Origin: Obesumbacterium proteus
Lineage (GTDB): Bacteria; Pseudomonadota; Gammaproteobacteria; Enterobacterales; Enterobacteriaceae
Direction of reading: 5' to 3'
DNA length: 64,000 bases
Assembly: GCF_001586165.1 (NCBI RefSeq)
Contig: NZ_CP014608.1
Location: 3,348,001-3,412,000, forward strand
The notes below the pieces were generated by a model. The model was not told the DNA's origin, ran no database searches, and was given only the letters and a program-made list of their open reading frames with translations. Made by a program: the position numbers and the translations under genes. Positions 43,598-52,565 of this stretch are shown here, in pieces; position 1 is the stretch's first letter, and each line of letters starts with the position of its first letter.

Positions 43598-44239
43598 CTA
43601 GGATTCGGGATAAACTTTCTCTTTAAACTCACACAGATCTTCGATGATGCATGAGCCACAGCGCGGTTTGCGCGCGATACAGGTGTAACGGCCGTGCAAA
43701 ATTAACCAGTGATGACAATCAAGCTTAAACTCTTTCGGGACGACTTTTAACAGCTTGGCTTCGACTTCATCAACGTTTTTTCCCGGAGCAAAACCGGTAC
43801 GGTTACACACGCGAAATATATGCGTATCTACGGCAATTGTTGGCCAACCAAAGGCGGTATTGAGCACCACGTTGGCTGTTTTGCGACCAACACCGGGCAG
43901 AGCTTCAAGTGCCGCACGGTTTTCTGGCACTTCACCATTATGCTCATCGAGCAGGATCCGGCAGGTCTTAACGATATTTTCTGCTTTGCTATTATACAAA
44001 CCAATAGTTTTGATGTACTGCTTGATGCCATCAACGCCCAGCTCAAGCAGCGCCGCTGGAGTATTTGCCACCGGATATAACAACGCCGTTGCTTTGTTTA
44101 CGCTCACATCGGTAGCCTGCGCCGATAGCAGCACGGAAATCAGCAACTCGAAATTTGAGCTGTAGGCCAGTTCAGTGGTGGGATGAGGATTATTCTCTTG
44201 TAGCCGCTTGAGGATCAGCGTGCGCTTTTCCTGATTCAT
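43598..44239 (-). CDS. nth: Endonuclease III (DNA glycosylase/AP lyase)
   Basis: Nth removes oxidised pyrimidines and cuts at abasic sites. The 213-residue sequence has the HhH-GPD motif LPGVGRKTANVVLN with catalytic K120 and IAVDTHIFRV with D138. The [4Fe-4S] loop has Cys spacing C-x6-C-x2-C-x5-C in CIARKPRCGSCIIEDLCEF. The start overlaps the end of rsxE by four bases (ATGA), so it is the last gene of the rsx operon, as in E. coli. Confidence 0.97.
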   Translation of the reverse strand: MNQEKRTLILKRLQENNPHPTTELAYSSNFELLISVLLSAQATDVSVNKATALLYPVANTPAALLELGVDGIKQYIKTIGLYNSKAENIVKTCRILLDEHNGEVPENRAALEALPGVGRKTANVVLNTAFGWPTIAVDTHIFRVCNRTGFAPGKNVDEVEAKLLKVVPKEFKLDCHHWLILHGRYTCIARKPRCGSCIIEDLCEFKEKVYPES

Positions 44240-44934
44240 AATGCTCGTTCACTTCCATTATCGAGAGTCGGAGCAACCGTTTGACGCGCTGCCTGACGTG
44301 CTTTCATTTTCTGATCAATAACATACTTCAGCGCCAACAAAAATCCTAGGCCCAAGAATGCACCGGGTGGCAGCATCGCCAGTAGGAATGGCGTATCAGT
44401 GTGGAAGATTTCAATGCGTAACGATTTAGCCCAAGACCCCAACAACAAATCGGCACCGTCAAACAACGTACCGTTACCGCAGATTTCACGTAGCGAACCC
44501 AATACGAACAGCGCGCAGGTTGCGCCCAGCCCCATGGCTAAACCATCGATCGCCGAAAGCCCTACCGGATTTTTCGCCGCGTAAGCTTCAGCGCGACCAA
44601 TCACGATACAGTTGGTCACGATCAGCGGGATGAAAATCCCCAGTGACTGATAAAGCCCAAAGGCGTAGGCGTTGATCAGCATTTGCACAGTGCTCACCAC
44701 CGAGGCGATGATCATCACATAAATTGGAATACGGATCTCGTGCGGAACCCAGCGGCGCAGGGCAGAAACGGCGCTGTTGGTGAAAACTAGCACTAATGTG
44801 GTTGCCAACCCCAGACCCAGCGCGTTGGTTGCGGTGGATGACACCGCCAACAAAGGGCACAAACCGAGCAGCTGAACCAGCGCAGAGTTATTCTTCCACA
44901 GGCCATTTGCCAGCAGCGTTTTGGCTTCACTCAT
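44236..44934 (-). CDS. rsxE: RsxE, electron transport complex subunit
   Basis: This 232-residue integral membrane subunit of the Rsx/Rnf complex is related to NqrD, with about six helices. Characteristic segments are LVQLLGLCPLLAVSSTATNALGLG at the N-terminus and FIPLIVTNCIVIGRAEAYA in the middle. The complex uses membrane energy and NADH to keep SoxR reduced. It shares one base with rsxG and four with nth. Confidence 0.95.
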   Translation of the reverse strand: MSEAKTLLANGLWKNNSALVQLLGLCPLLAVSSTATNALGLGLATTLVLVFTNSAVSALRRWVPHEIRIPIYVMIIASVVSTVQMLINAYAFGLYQSLGIFIPLIVTNCIVIGRAEAYAAKNPVGLSAIDGLAMGLGATCALFVLGSLREICGNGTLFDGADLLLGSWAKSLRIEIFHTDTPFLLAMLPPGAFLGLGFLLALKYVIDQKMKARQAARQTVAPTLDNGSERAL

Positions 44935-45575
44935 CAGTTACTTTCTCCTGCGGTTATTTGGCAACGTGGCATGGATTCAATACGCTCGCGGTTTTCCTGT
45001 AAGAAAACGGCCGTATGGCGTACTTCATTAACGACTGCGCGTGGCGTAATGGTGGCACCGGTAAACTGATCAAACATGCCGCCGTCTTTTTTCACAAACC
45101 AGCGTGGGTCATTATCACCGTGAACGGTTTGATTGCGGAAGCTGTTAATCCAGTCAGAAATTCGGGCATCAATTTTATCCCCAAGACCGGGCGTTTCATG
45201 GTGCTCTAAAACGCGAACGCCCAACACCTTACCGGAAAAGTCAGCGGCAACCAGCAATTGAATCGCACCGGAATAGCCATCGGGCGCTGTGGACTCCACT
45301 GCGGCAGCCACCGGTACGCCATCTTTCCGCGCCAGATATAAATGGTGCGGGGCAGCAGACCCAAGACGCTTATCCGTGACAACGTAACATTCATGTTGAA
45401 GCTCGTTGTTATACATTTCGGTTGGCAGAACCTGATCAAACAATTGTTTCTGTTGCAGTTCGGCCTGATGAGCAATGGTGTCTTTGGTTAATTCATTCAC
45501 CACCGCCGTCAGACCTGTGGCTAATACGGCAAACAACGCAAGCGTGGTGCCATGGCGGCGCATAGTAGAAAGCAT
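44934..45575 (-). CDS. rsxG: RsxG, FMN-binding electron transport subunit
   Basis: The 213-residue subunit has one N-terminal transmembrane helix and a periplasmic FMN-binding domain. TGATITPRAVVNEV carries the Thr that covalently binds FMN through phosphoester linkage. APDGYSGAIQLLVAADFSG and EHHETPGLGDKI are also family marks. Its length is close to E. coli RsxG (206 aa). It starts 9 bp after rsxD. Confidence 0.95.
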   Translation of the reverse strand: MLSTMRRHGTTLALFAVLATGLTAVVNELTKDTIAHQAELQQKQLFDQVLPTEMYNNELQHECYVVTDKRLGSAAPHHLYLARKDGVPVAAAVESTAPDGYSGAIQLLVAADFSGKVLGVRVLEHHETPGLGDKIDARISDWINSFRNQTVHGDNDPRWFVKKDGGMFDQFTGATITPRAVVNEVRHTAVFLQENRERIESMPRCQITAGESN

Positions 45576-45584
45576 AGCGATTCC

Positions 45585-46637
45585 TTAGCGATGTCCGTAA
45601 GCGCGTGGCTTGGTGTAGTGGTCGATCAACGGTACGGTGATATTAGCCAGCAGCACGGCGAAGGCCACGCCGTCTGGATAGCCCCCGTAGGTGCGGATAA
45701 TCCACACCAAGGCACCAATCAAACCACCGAAAATCAAACGCCCACGCGGCGTGGTAGATGCCGTCACCGGATCGGTTGCGATAAAGAATGCGCCCAGCAT
45801 GGTTGCGCCGGAGAACAGTTCTAACATCGGCGGCACTGCGCTTTCGGGAGAGAAATAACCACCGAGAGCCGAGCATGCCGCTAAGGCCACAATGAAACTC
45901 ATGGGGATCTGCCAGTGGATCACGCCGCGCAGCAGTAACACGATGCCACCCAGCAAGAAACCGGCGTTAACCCACTGCCAGCCTAAACCGGCAAATTCAC
46001 CCTGATAAATTGGCTGACGCAGAATTTCTGCCACGTCATGGCCGGAGCGAAGACTGGTTTTAAAGCTGTCTAATGGCGTGGCTTGGCTGATGCCATCGGC
46101 GGTTTGAATCAGCTGATGAATAACCGTGCCGTCAGCGGTATGCCCGCTAAAAATAAGCAGCAGAGTATCATTCACATTCAGCGGTGCGCTCATCAGGCTC
46201 TCTGGCGGCAGCCACGTGGTCATCTGCACGGGGAACGAAATCAGTAGAACGACATAGCCAATCATCGCTGGGTTAAACGGGTTTTGCCCCAAACCACCGT
46301 ACAGCTGTTTGGCAATCACGATGGCGAATACCGTGCCTAATACCACCATCCACCAAGGTGCGAGCGGTGGCAGACTGATCCCCAACAGCAACGCCGTCAG
46401 CAGGGCGGAGTTATCACCCAAAGTTTTGGCTACGTTTCGATGACGCAGGCGTAAAACCAGCGCCTCGGTCAGCAGCGCTGTCACAATGGCCAACGCACAC
46501 TGGATCAGGTTGCCATAGCCAAAGAAATAGGCTTGAGCCGCGATGCCAGGAATACAGGCAAAAATTACCCACAGCATGATGCGCTGGGTCGATTGCTGAT
46601 TATGAGTAAAGGGTGAGCTGGCGATTCTAAAAGCCAT
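45585..46637 (-). CDS. rsxD: RsxD, NqrB-like membrane subunit
   Basis: This 350-residue polytopic subunit has roughly ten helices and is homologous to NqrB/RnfD. Characteristic segments are GGLGQNPFNPAMIGYVVLLI in the middle and ATDPVTASTTPRGR, which contains the predicted FMN-attached Thr. The E. coli homologue has 352 residues. It is contiguous with rsxC (stop and start adjacent) and rsxG. Confidence 0.95.
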   Translation of the reverse strand: MAFRIASSPFTHNQQSTQRIMLWVIFACIPGIAAQAYFFGYGNLIQCALAIVTALLTEALVLRLRHRNVAKTLGDNSALLTALLLGISLPPLAPWWMVVLGTVFAIVIAKQLYGGLGQNPFNPAMIGYVVLLISFPVQMTTWLPPESLMSAPLNVNDTLLLIFSGHTADGTVIHQLIQTADGISQATPLDSFKTSLRSGHDVAEILRQPIYQGEFAGLGWQWVNAGFLLGGIVLLLRGVIHWQIPMSFIVALAACSALGGYFSPESAVPPMLELFSGATMLGAFFIATDPVTASTTPRGRLIFGGLIGALVWIIRTYGGYPDGVAFAVLLANITVPLIDHYTKPRAYGHR

Positions 46638-48746
46638 TTATTCCTCGTTAACCGCGGCGGATTTCTGCGCGGCCTGTTTCGCTTTTACACGGGCAATGGC
46701 GGCTGCAACAGCGGCCTTGCGTGGGTCTTGTGGGGCATCAACGTCTTCGTTAGAAGGGGCTGATACCGTATCGGTTTCTTGCGCTTGAGCAGCTTTTTTA
46801 GCTTTAGCACGCGCAATCGCCGCGGCCACCGCGGCTTTACGCGGATCGACATCGACGGTCGTTTCCGTTTGAACCACGGAAGATGCGGCACTCTCTAGCG
46901 ACGTCGCTTTTTTCGCCTTGGCTCGTGCGATAGCGGCCGCAACGGCGGCTTTGCGTGGATCTTCAGCAACGTCAGTAGGAACTACGATATTCTCATCGGT
47001 CGTTGCAGCACCTTCAGCGGCATTCGCCTGCGCAGCTTTTTTGGCTTTAACGCGAGCGAGCGCGGCGGCAACGGCTGCCTTACGCGGATCGGCTTCGGAT
47101 TCAGGTTGAGAAACATTTTCCTGCTTACGCTCGCGAGCTAAGGCTTTGCGTGCCTCACGCGCTGCGCGAATGCTGTTATCTTCCTGATCGTTGTTAAACG
47201 GATGAATTGAGCTGATACCGTTTTGCTGCTCTTGACGCTGTTTAACACGTGCCACTGCGGCCTGTACCGCACTTTGGTCGCTTTCAGTCACTTTTACCGC
47301 AGCCTGTTTATGGCGCAGTTCTCGAGCGGCTTTTTCACGTTCTAAACGCGCCTGACGGGCTTCGAAACGCTCTTTTGCCTGAGCGGCTCGCGCAGCTTCC
47401 TGATCGGCGGCTTTAATTTCTGCCTTCTCTTGGCGATAGTACTGCACCAGCGGAATGCTGCTTGGGCAAACGTAGGCGCAGGCGCCACATTCTATGCAGT
47501 CGAACAGGTGATGCTGGCGTGCTTTCTCATGCTCTTGACCACGGCTAAACCAATAAAGCTGCTGTGGCAAAAGACCGGCAGGACAGGCATCGGCGCATTG
47601 GCTACAGCGAATGCAGGCCTGCTCTTCGTTGGCTTCATCAAACTCATTTTTTGACGGTGCTAAAATGCAGTTACTGATTTTAACAATCGGCACATTGAGA
47701 TAGGCGAGGGTAAAGCCCATCAGTGGCCCACCCATAATCACCATTGGCGAGCGGTTCTGAGCTTCAAATTCACCGGCCTGCAAAAGATGTTTAACCGGCG
47801 TGCCTAGCCGAGCCCACACGTTGCCCGGTTTTTTCATTAATTCACCGGTGAGCGTGACGACGCGTTCAATCAACGGCTCACCGTCGATAATGGCGCGCTT
47901 GATCGCATACACCGTTCCAACGTTTTGCATCAAAACGCCGATAGACGCGGAGTGTTTGCCAAAAGGCACTTCCATCCCTGTGAGGATTTTGGTGAGCTGT
48001 TTGGCACCGCCGGAAGGATATTTAGTTGGGATCACCCGCAGTTTGATATCGTCGTGGCCTTGCAATGCGAGCTTCAGCGCCGCAATGGCTTCCGGCTTGT
48101 TATCTTCAATACCAATCAGCGTTCGCTGGGGTGACAAAATATGGCGCAAAATTTCACAGCCGGTGATGATTTCAGCGGCATGTTCACGCATCAGACGATC
48201 GTCGGCGGTGATATAAGGCTCGCACTCGGCGGCGTTGATAATCAGCGTTTCAACTTTGCCGTAGCCGCCTTCTAATTTGTTCCCGGTCGGGAAGCCCGCA
48301 CCGCCTAAGCCTGCAATACCTGCCTGATGGATAAGCTCAGTGAGGGCTAACGGTGACTCTGCGCGGTAATCCGCCACCGGATGCAACTCTCCCCAGCGGT
48401 CTTGATTATCGGGAATGAGGGTAACACAGGTTTCGCGCAGGCCCGACGGGTGCGCGGTGATCTGAGGCGAGATGGCGCTAATCACACCTGAAGTGGAAGC
48501 GTGAACCGGCAGCATGCGGCCCGTGCCGCGTGTGAGCGGCTGACCTTTCATGACGTGCTGGCCGACCTTGACTAACAGTTCACCTTCCGGCCCGATATGT
48601 TGCTGAACGGGAATAATCAACATTGGCGGCAGCGAAACGTGGCGCAGCGGAACGTGGCTGGACGGGTGCTTCATTTCAGGCGGATGAATGCCGCCTTTGA
48701 AGTCCCACAACTTGTCTTTTTTCAGCGCTGCAAACAAATTAAACAT
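46638..48746 (-). CDS. rsxC: RsxC, NADH-binding iron-sulfur subunit with C-terminal repeats
   Basis: RsxC is the peripheral subunit that takes electrons from NADH through FMN. The start at 48746 (MFNLFAALKKDKLWDFKGGI) matches E. coli and overlaps rsxB by 8 bp. The body has AGLGGAGFPTGNK (nucleotide binding), two ferredoxin clusters (CIRCSQCADACP and CIECGACAYVCP, about 375-430), and then a long Ala/Lys/Arg-rich tail. The tail contains four near-identical units of the type DPRKAAVAAAIARAKAKKA, separated by acidic spacers. The number of such units varies between related species. The product has about 702 aa. Confidence 0.95.
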   Translation of the reverse strand: MFNLFAALKKDKLWDFKGGIHPPEMKHPSSHVPLRHVSLPPMLIIPVQQHIGPEGELLVKVGQHVMKGQPLTRGTGRMLPVHASTSGVISAISPQITAHPSGLRETCVTLIPDNQDRWGELHPVADYRAESPLALTELIHQAGIAGLGGAGFPTGNKLEGGYGKVETLIINAAECEPYITADDRLMREHAAEIITGCEILRHILSPQRTLIGIEDNKPEAIAALKLALQGHDDIKLRVIPTKYPSGGAKQLTKILTGMEVPFGKHSASIGVLMQNVGTVYAIKRAIIDGEPLIERVVTLTGELMKKPGNVWARLGTPVKHLLQAGEFEAQNRSPMVIMGGPLMGFTLAYLNVPIVKISNCILAPSKNEFDEANEEQACIRCSQCADACPAGLLPQQLYWFSRGQEHEKARQHHLFDCIECGACAYVCPSSIPLVQYYRQEKAEIKAADQEAARAAQAKERFEARQARLEREKAARELRHKQAAVKVTESDQSAVQAAVARVKQRQEQQNGISSIHPFNNDQEDNSIRAAREARKALARERKQENVSQPESEADPRKAAVAAALARVKAKKAAQANAAEGAATTDENIVVPTDVAEDPRKAAVAAAIARAKAKKATSLESAASSVVQTETTVDVDPRKAAVAAAIARAKAKKAAQAQETDTVSAPSNEDVDAPQDPRKAAVAAAIARVKAKQAAQKSAAVNEE

Positions 48747-49332
48747 GGTGTTCCACTTCGCGTTCATTTACGGAAATTGTTCTGACTGGAATGGTGTTTA
48801 GATCCCATTTCCAGTTTGCCGTGGTGGTCGGCACAGGCACTAACGTGATGCAGTCGGTTGGGCATGGTGCGACGCACAGATTACAACCGGTGCACAGATC
48901 GCTAACCACCGTATGCATAGCGCGCGTTGCGCCCACGATGGCATCAACGGGGCAGGCTTGAATGCATTTCGTACAGCCAATGCAGTTCTCTTCATCAATA
49001 AGCGCCACCTGACGTACCGGCTCCGACTGGGCGGCTTCGCCGTCTAAAGGCTGAGGGTCTACCGCCAGCAGTTCGGCGATCTTCAACATCACCTGCTCGC
49101 CGCCAGGGGCACATCGGTTAATTTTTTCGCTACCGCCAGAAACGGCTTCGGCGTAAGGGCGACAGCCTGGGTAGCCGCATTGGCCACATTGGCTTTGCGG
49201 TAGAATGGCGTCGATCTGTTCAACGATAGGGTCAGCATCAACTTTAAAACGACGCGCGGCAAAGCCGAGCACGATACCAGAAACCAGCGCGATAGCGCCG
49301 ACGGCACAAATAGCAATCCACAACGACGACAT
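48739..49332 (-). CDS. rsxB: RsxB, polyferredoxin subunit
   Basis: The 197-residue protein has an N-terminal membrane anchor (about 4-24). A [4Fe-4S] domain with CGQCGYPGC...C follows (about 48-75), then two ferredoxin motifs, CIGCTKCIQACP and CTGCNLCVAPCP (about 118-160). It links RsxC to the membrane subunits. It overlaps rsxA by one base and rsxC by eight bases, indicating strict co-translation. Confidence 0.96.
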   Translation of the reverse strand: MSSLWIAICAVGAIALVSGIVLGFAARRFKVDADPIVEQIDAILPQSQCGQCGYPGCRPYAEAVSGGSEKINRCAPGGEQVMLKIAELLAVDPQPLDGEAAQSEPVRQVALIDEENCIGCTKCIQACPVDAIVGATRAMHTVVSDLCTGCNLCVAPCPTDCITLVPVPTTTANWKWDLNTIPVRTISVNEREVEHHV

Positions 49333-49913
49333 TAGAATTTCACCAACCCGGTAAAGCCCATAAACGCAAGGGACATCAGTCCGGCGGTAATCAGTGCAAT
49401 AGAAGAACCGCGGAACGGTGCGGGAACGTCAGCCACGGCTAAGCGTTCACGAATTGCGGCAAACAGAACCATCACCAGCGAGAAGCCTGCGGCGGCGCTA
49501 AAACCATAAACAGCGGACTGCATAAAGTTATGCGACTGATTGACGTTAAGCAGCGCCACGCCAAGTACGGCGCAGTTGGTGGTAATCAACGGCAGGAAGA
49601 TACCGAGCAGTCGATACAGCGCAGGGCTCGTTTTACGCACCACCAACTCGGTGAACTGCACCACAACGGCGATCACTAAGATAAAGGTTAAGGTACGTAA
49701 ATATCCTAGCGCCAGCGGCACCAGAATGAATTCGTTAACTGCCCAAGCGCAAACCGAGGCGAGGGTGAGTACAAAGGTGGTTGCCAGCCCCATACCAATG
49801 GCCGTTTCCAGCTTTTTAGATACGCCCATGAAGGGACATAAGCCGAGAAACTTAACTAAAACAAAGTTATTGACCAGAACGGTACCGACCAGTAACAGCA
49901 AATAATCGGTCAT
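49332..49913 (-). CDS. rsxA: RsxA, NqrE-like membrane subunit
   Basis: This 193-residue integral membrane protein has six helices and is nearly identical to E. coli RsxA. Typical segments are NNFVLVKFLGLCPFMGVSKK, IFLPLITTNCAVLGVALLN and ERLAVADVPAPFRGSSIAL. It is the first gene of rsxABCDGE-nth. The ATG at 49913 is preferred to a TTG one codon earlier. The upstream gap of about 150 bp to ydgK must contain the promoter. Confidence 0.96.
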   Translation of the reverse strand: MTDYLLLLVGTVLVNNFVLVKFLGLCPFMGVSKKLETAIGMGLATTFVLTLASVCAWAVNEFILVPLALGYLRTLTFILVIAVVVQFTELVVRKTSPALYRLLGIFLPLITTNCAVLGVALLNVNQSHNFMQSAVYGFSAAAGFSLVMVLFAAIRERLAVADVPAPFRGSSIALITAGLMSLAFMGFTGLVKF

Positions 49914-50066
49914 CAACTAAACCTAGCAAGAAAACAGTAGACGAAGAAAAACCGCCGTATTATCGGGATTTAGTCGCCGGACGACAACAGATCAAGTACA
50001 AGGTTATTCGATTTATTGCGAATTAACTCGAATGAGGGAGTACTGAACGCCGATAAAAACAGCCTG

Positions 50067-50498
50067 TTACGGCTCAATAAACGTGTCTCGCACGCGGCTT
50101 GAGCGCTTGATATAAGGAACAAAAATAGCGGCAGCCAACAGCGGCATCACCATGTTACGTACCGCCGCAGCGTCGGTAACCGGAGAAAACGCAAAGGATT
50201 TCAACGCTAAAAGCACCATCACCAGCAGCCATAAAATGAAAAACTTAGGGAAGCGGCGAGAGCGTTTGCCAAAAAGATAAAGATTAAACAGCGTGAAGGC
50301 CCAGATGATCACGGTAATCGCAAACGATAGCATCCACTGGCTGGAGAAAGTGGGGCTATGCGAAAGCAACTGACTGCGACTAGCGGGCTGTATGATCGTC
50401 ATCAAAAAGATAATCAACATCAGACTTGACGACAGCAAGGAGACAATCATGTAAGCCAGCGGCGCAACGAGCCAGCCACCAATCCGTTTTGTTTTCAT
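50067..50498 (-). CDS. ydgK: YdgK, DUF2569 inner membrane protein
   Basis: The 143-residue protein has four hydrophobic segments (about 12-35, 55-78, 87-107 and 115-135) and the N-terminal IGGWLVAPLAYMIVSLL pattern of DUF2569. ATG 50498 has AAGGTGG five bases upstream; the open frame extends seven codons further. Function unknown. In E. coli it sits between cnu and rsxA. Here it still precedes rsxA, but fhs and yedA lie between it and cnu. Confidence 0.85.
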   Translation of the reverse strand: MKTKRIGGWLVAPLAYMIVSLLSSSLMLIIFLMTIIQPASRSQLLSHSPTFSSQWMLSFAITVIIWAFTLFNLYLFGKRSRRFPKFFILWLLVMVLLALKSFAFSPVTDAAAVRNMVMPLLAAAIFVPYIKRSSRVRDTFIEP

Positions 50499-50684
50499 AT
50501 TGCCACCTTCTTTCGACATGCCTTCAGCATAGCCGTCACGTTAAATCCAAATTTCAGCGTTACGCATCATACAGGCTAATTGAAACGCTATCATCGATAT
50601 CGTGCTGCCGAGCCGTCAACGGGTCACGGCATGCACGAAATGACGATAATTTATTCGATGTTACGGCGTAACTTCGTTATTCCT

Positions 50685-52412
50685 TTAATTCAGCCCGACG
50701 ATATTTCCATCATTATCGATATCAATATGGCGGTAGGCGGGTAAGGTACTCAGCCCCGGCATGGTCATAATATTACCGGCATACACGCGAATAAAACCGG
50801 CACCCGCCGACACTTTCAGATCGGTGACAGGCAGCACGAAATCACGCGGCACGTTTTTCAGGGCCGGATCGGCACTGATTGAGAGCGGCGTTTTTGCCAT
50901 GCACAGCGGTAGATGACCAAATCCCGCCAGCTCAAGCTGCTGCAAGGTGGCCTGCGCCGCTGGGGTGAGTTCAGCCCGTAACGCGCCGTAGCCATTTTTT
51001 GCCAGCGTCTGTAATTTATCCGCCAGAGACATGTCATCAGGATAAAGCAATGACACATCGCCGCCGGTGCGGCAGGCCGCGGTCACACATTCAGCGAGCT
51101 GAGCCGTGCCTTTGCCGCCCGCAGAGAACGCATCGCTGATTTCAACGCCGAAAGCGCCGTGTTCCATCGCGAATTGGCGAATGAAGTCGAGCTCTTCCGC
51201 GCTGTCTTCTGGGAAGTGATTGAGAGCTACGACCACCGGCAATCCATAACGGGACGCGTTGCTAATATGCCACGCCAAATTGCTCGCGCCTTCGGTCAGT
51301 AACGGCAGGTTGGCGTGCTTAACTTCTTCCGGCAAAGACTGTCCCGGTTTCATATTAAACTTACCGCTGTTGGCTTTTAAACTGCGCAGCGTAGCGACTA
51401 AAACAACGCAAGAAGGTTTAATCCCCGACTGGCGACACTTGATATTAAAGAATTTCTCCATGCCCATATCGGAACCAAAGCCCGCTTCGGTGACCACATA
51501 ATCGGCCAGTTGTAGAGCGAGACGATCGGCAAGCACCGAAGAGTTGCCATGGGCGATATTAGCAAACGGGCCTGCATGGATGAGCACCGGCGTGTTTTCG
51601 CTGGTTTGCATCAGGGTTGGGTGAATGGCCTCTTTCATTAACACGGTCATTGCGCCCGCCACTTCCAGATCTTCGGTGGTAATGGCGTGACCCTGTAACG
51701 TATAGGCTAAAATAATGCGGCCAATGCGCTGGCGCATATCGGCCAAACTCTCAGACAGCGCCAAGATCGCCATCAGCTCCGATGCCGCGGTGATATCAAA
51801 GCCGTCGTGACGTGGAACGCCGTTATTATTGCCGCCCACACCAATATCAATGCTGCGAAGCGCCCGATCGTTATGGTCGATCACGCGTTTCCACAGGATA
51901 TGTTCGGGATCGATATCGAGACGTTTTAATCCGGTATGTTCATTAAACTTATCGCCCAAGCGTTGTTCATGGAACAAACGAGCATCCAGCGCTGCCGCTG
52001 CCAAATTATGTGCCGCGGTGATGGCATGAATATCGCCGGTGAGATGCAGATTAAGCTGCTCCATGGGCAGAACTTGCGCTACGCCGCCACCGGCCGCGCC
52101 GCCTTTAACCCCGAATACAGGTCCAAGGCTCGGCTGACGAATACAGGCCAGTGCTTTTTTACCAATAAAGTTTAACCCTTGGCTTAAACCGATGGTGGTG
52201 ACGGTTTTACCTTCACCGAGCGGCGTTGGCGTAATGCTGGAAACCAACACGAGCTGGCCAGTACCTTGCTCAGGTTTAATTGCCTTGATATCTATTTTTG
52301 CTGCGTAATGGCCATAGGGGATTAAATGGGGCGTTGGGATCCCCAGTTGTTCAGCGATCTGGGCGATGGGTTTTAACTGAGGAGCATGCATCTGTTCGGA
52401 GAGGGACGTCAT
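50685..52412 (-). CDS. fhs: Formate-tetrahydrofolate ligase
   Basis: This enzyme makes 10-formyl-tetrahydrofolate from formate, THF and ATP, feeding purine synthesis and formyl-Met-tRNA. The 575-residue sequence has the P-loop TPTPLGEGKTVTTIGL (about 62-77) and the FTHFS signatures RQPSLGPVFGVKGGAAGGG and FANIAHGNSSVLAD. Length is in the usual 550-580 range. E. coli lacks the gene, so it is an addition at this locus between yedA and ydgK. A PurR-type box lies about 130 bp upstream of the start. Confidence 0.96.
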   Translation of the reverse strand: MTSLSEQMHAPQLKPIAQIAEQLGIPTPHLIPYGHYAAKIDIKAIKPEQGTGQLVLVSSITPTPLGEGKTVTTIGLSQGLNFIGKKALACIRQPSLGPVFGVKGGAAGGGVAQVLPMEQLNLHLTGDIHAITAAHNLAAAALDARLFHEQRLGDKFNEHTGLKRLDIDPEHILWKRVIDHNDRALRSIDIGVGGNNNGVPRHDGFDITAASELMAILALSESLADMRQRIGRIILAYTLQGHAITTEDLEVAGAMTVLMKEAIHPTLMQTSENTPVLIHAGPFANIAHGNSSVLADRLALQLADYVVTEAGFGSDMGMEKFFNIKCRQSGIKPSCVVLVATLRSLKANSGKFNMKPGQSLPEEVKHANLPLLTEGASNLAWHISNASRYGLPVVVALNHFPEDSAEELDFIRQFAMEHGAFGVEISDAFSAGGKGTAQLAECVTAACRTGGDVSLLYPDDMSLADKLQTLAKNGYGALRAELTPAAQATLQQLELAGFGHLPLCMAKTPLSISADPALKNVPRDFVLPVTDLKVSAGAGFIRVYAGNIMTMPGLSTLPAYRHIDIDNDGNIVGLN

Positions 52413-52540
52413 GGGGTCGTGATCCTTGCAAAAACAGGTAAAGGCAAACAGGTTAATGGCGACGATTATAGGCTATCGGGCAGTACACTCAATGGAGAAT
52501 ACCGCCCGACACTTATTTTTCGCGCGTAATATTTCATACT

Positions 52541-52556
52541 ACGCAAACGTTTACTC
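52541..52556 (-). promoter_or_regulatory. PurR-type operator upstream of fhs
   Basis: ACGCAAACGTTTACTC contains the full GCAAACGTTT core of the PurR palindrome. It is located between fhs and the 3' end of yedA, 129 bp before the fhs start. PurR itself is encoded in this window. Confidence 0.6.
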
Positions 52557-52565
52557 TGCGAGAAA

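Noticed and set aside
46685..47110. Repeated DNA in rsxC as CRISPR-like or minisatellite array
   Set aside because: The periodicity corresponds to in-frame protein repeats known from RsxC of relatives; spacers are not unique and no cas genes are present.
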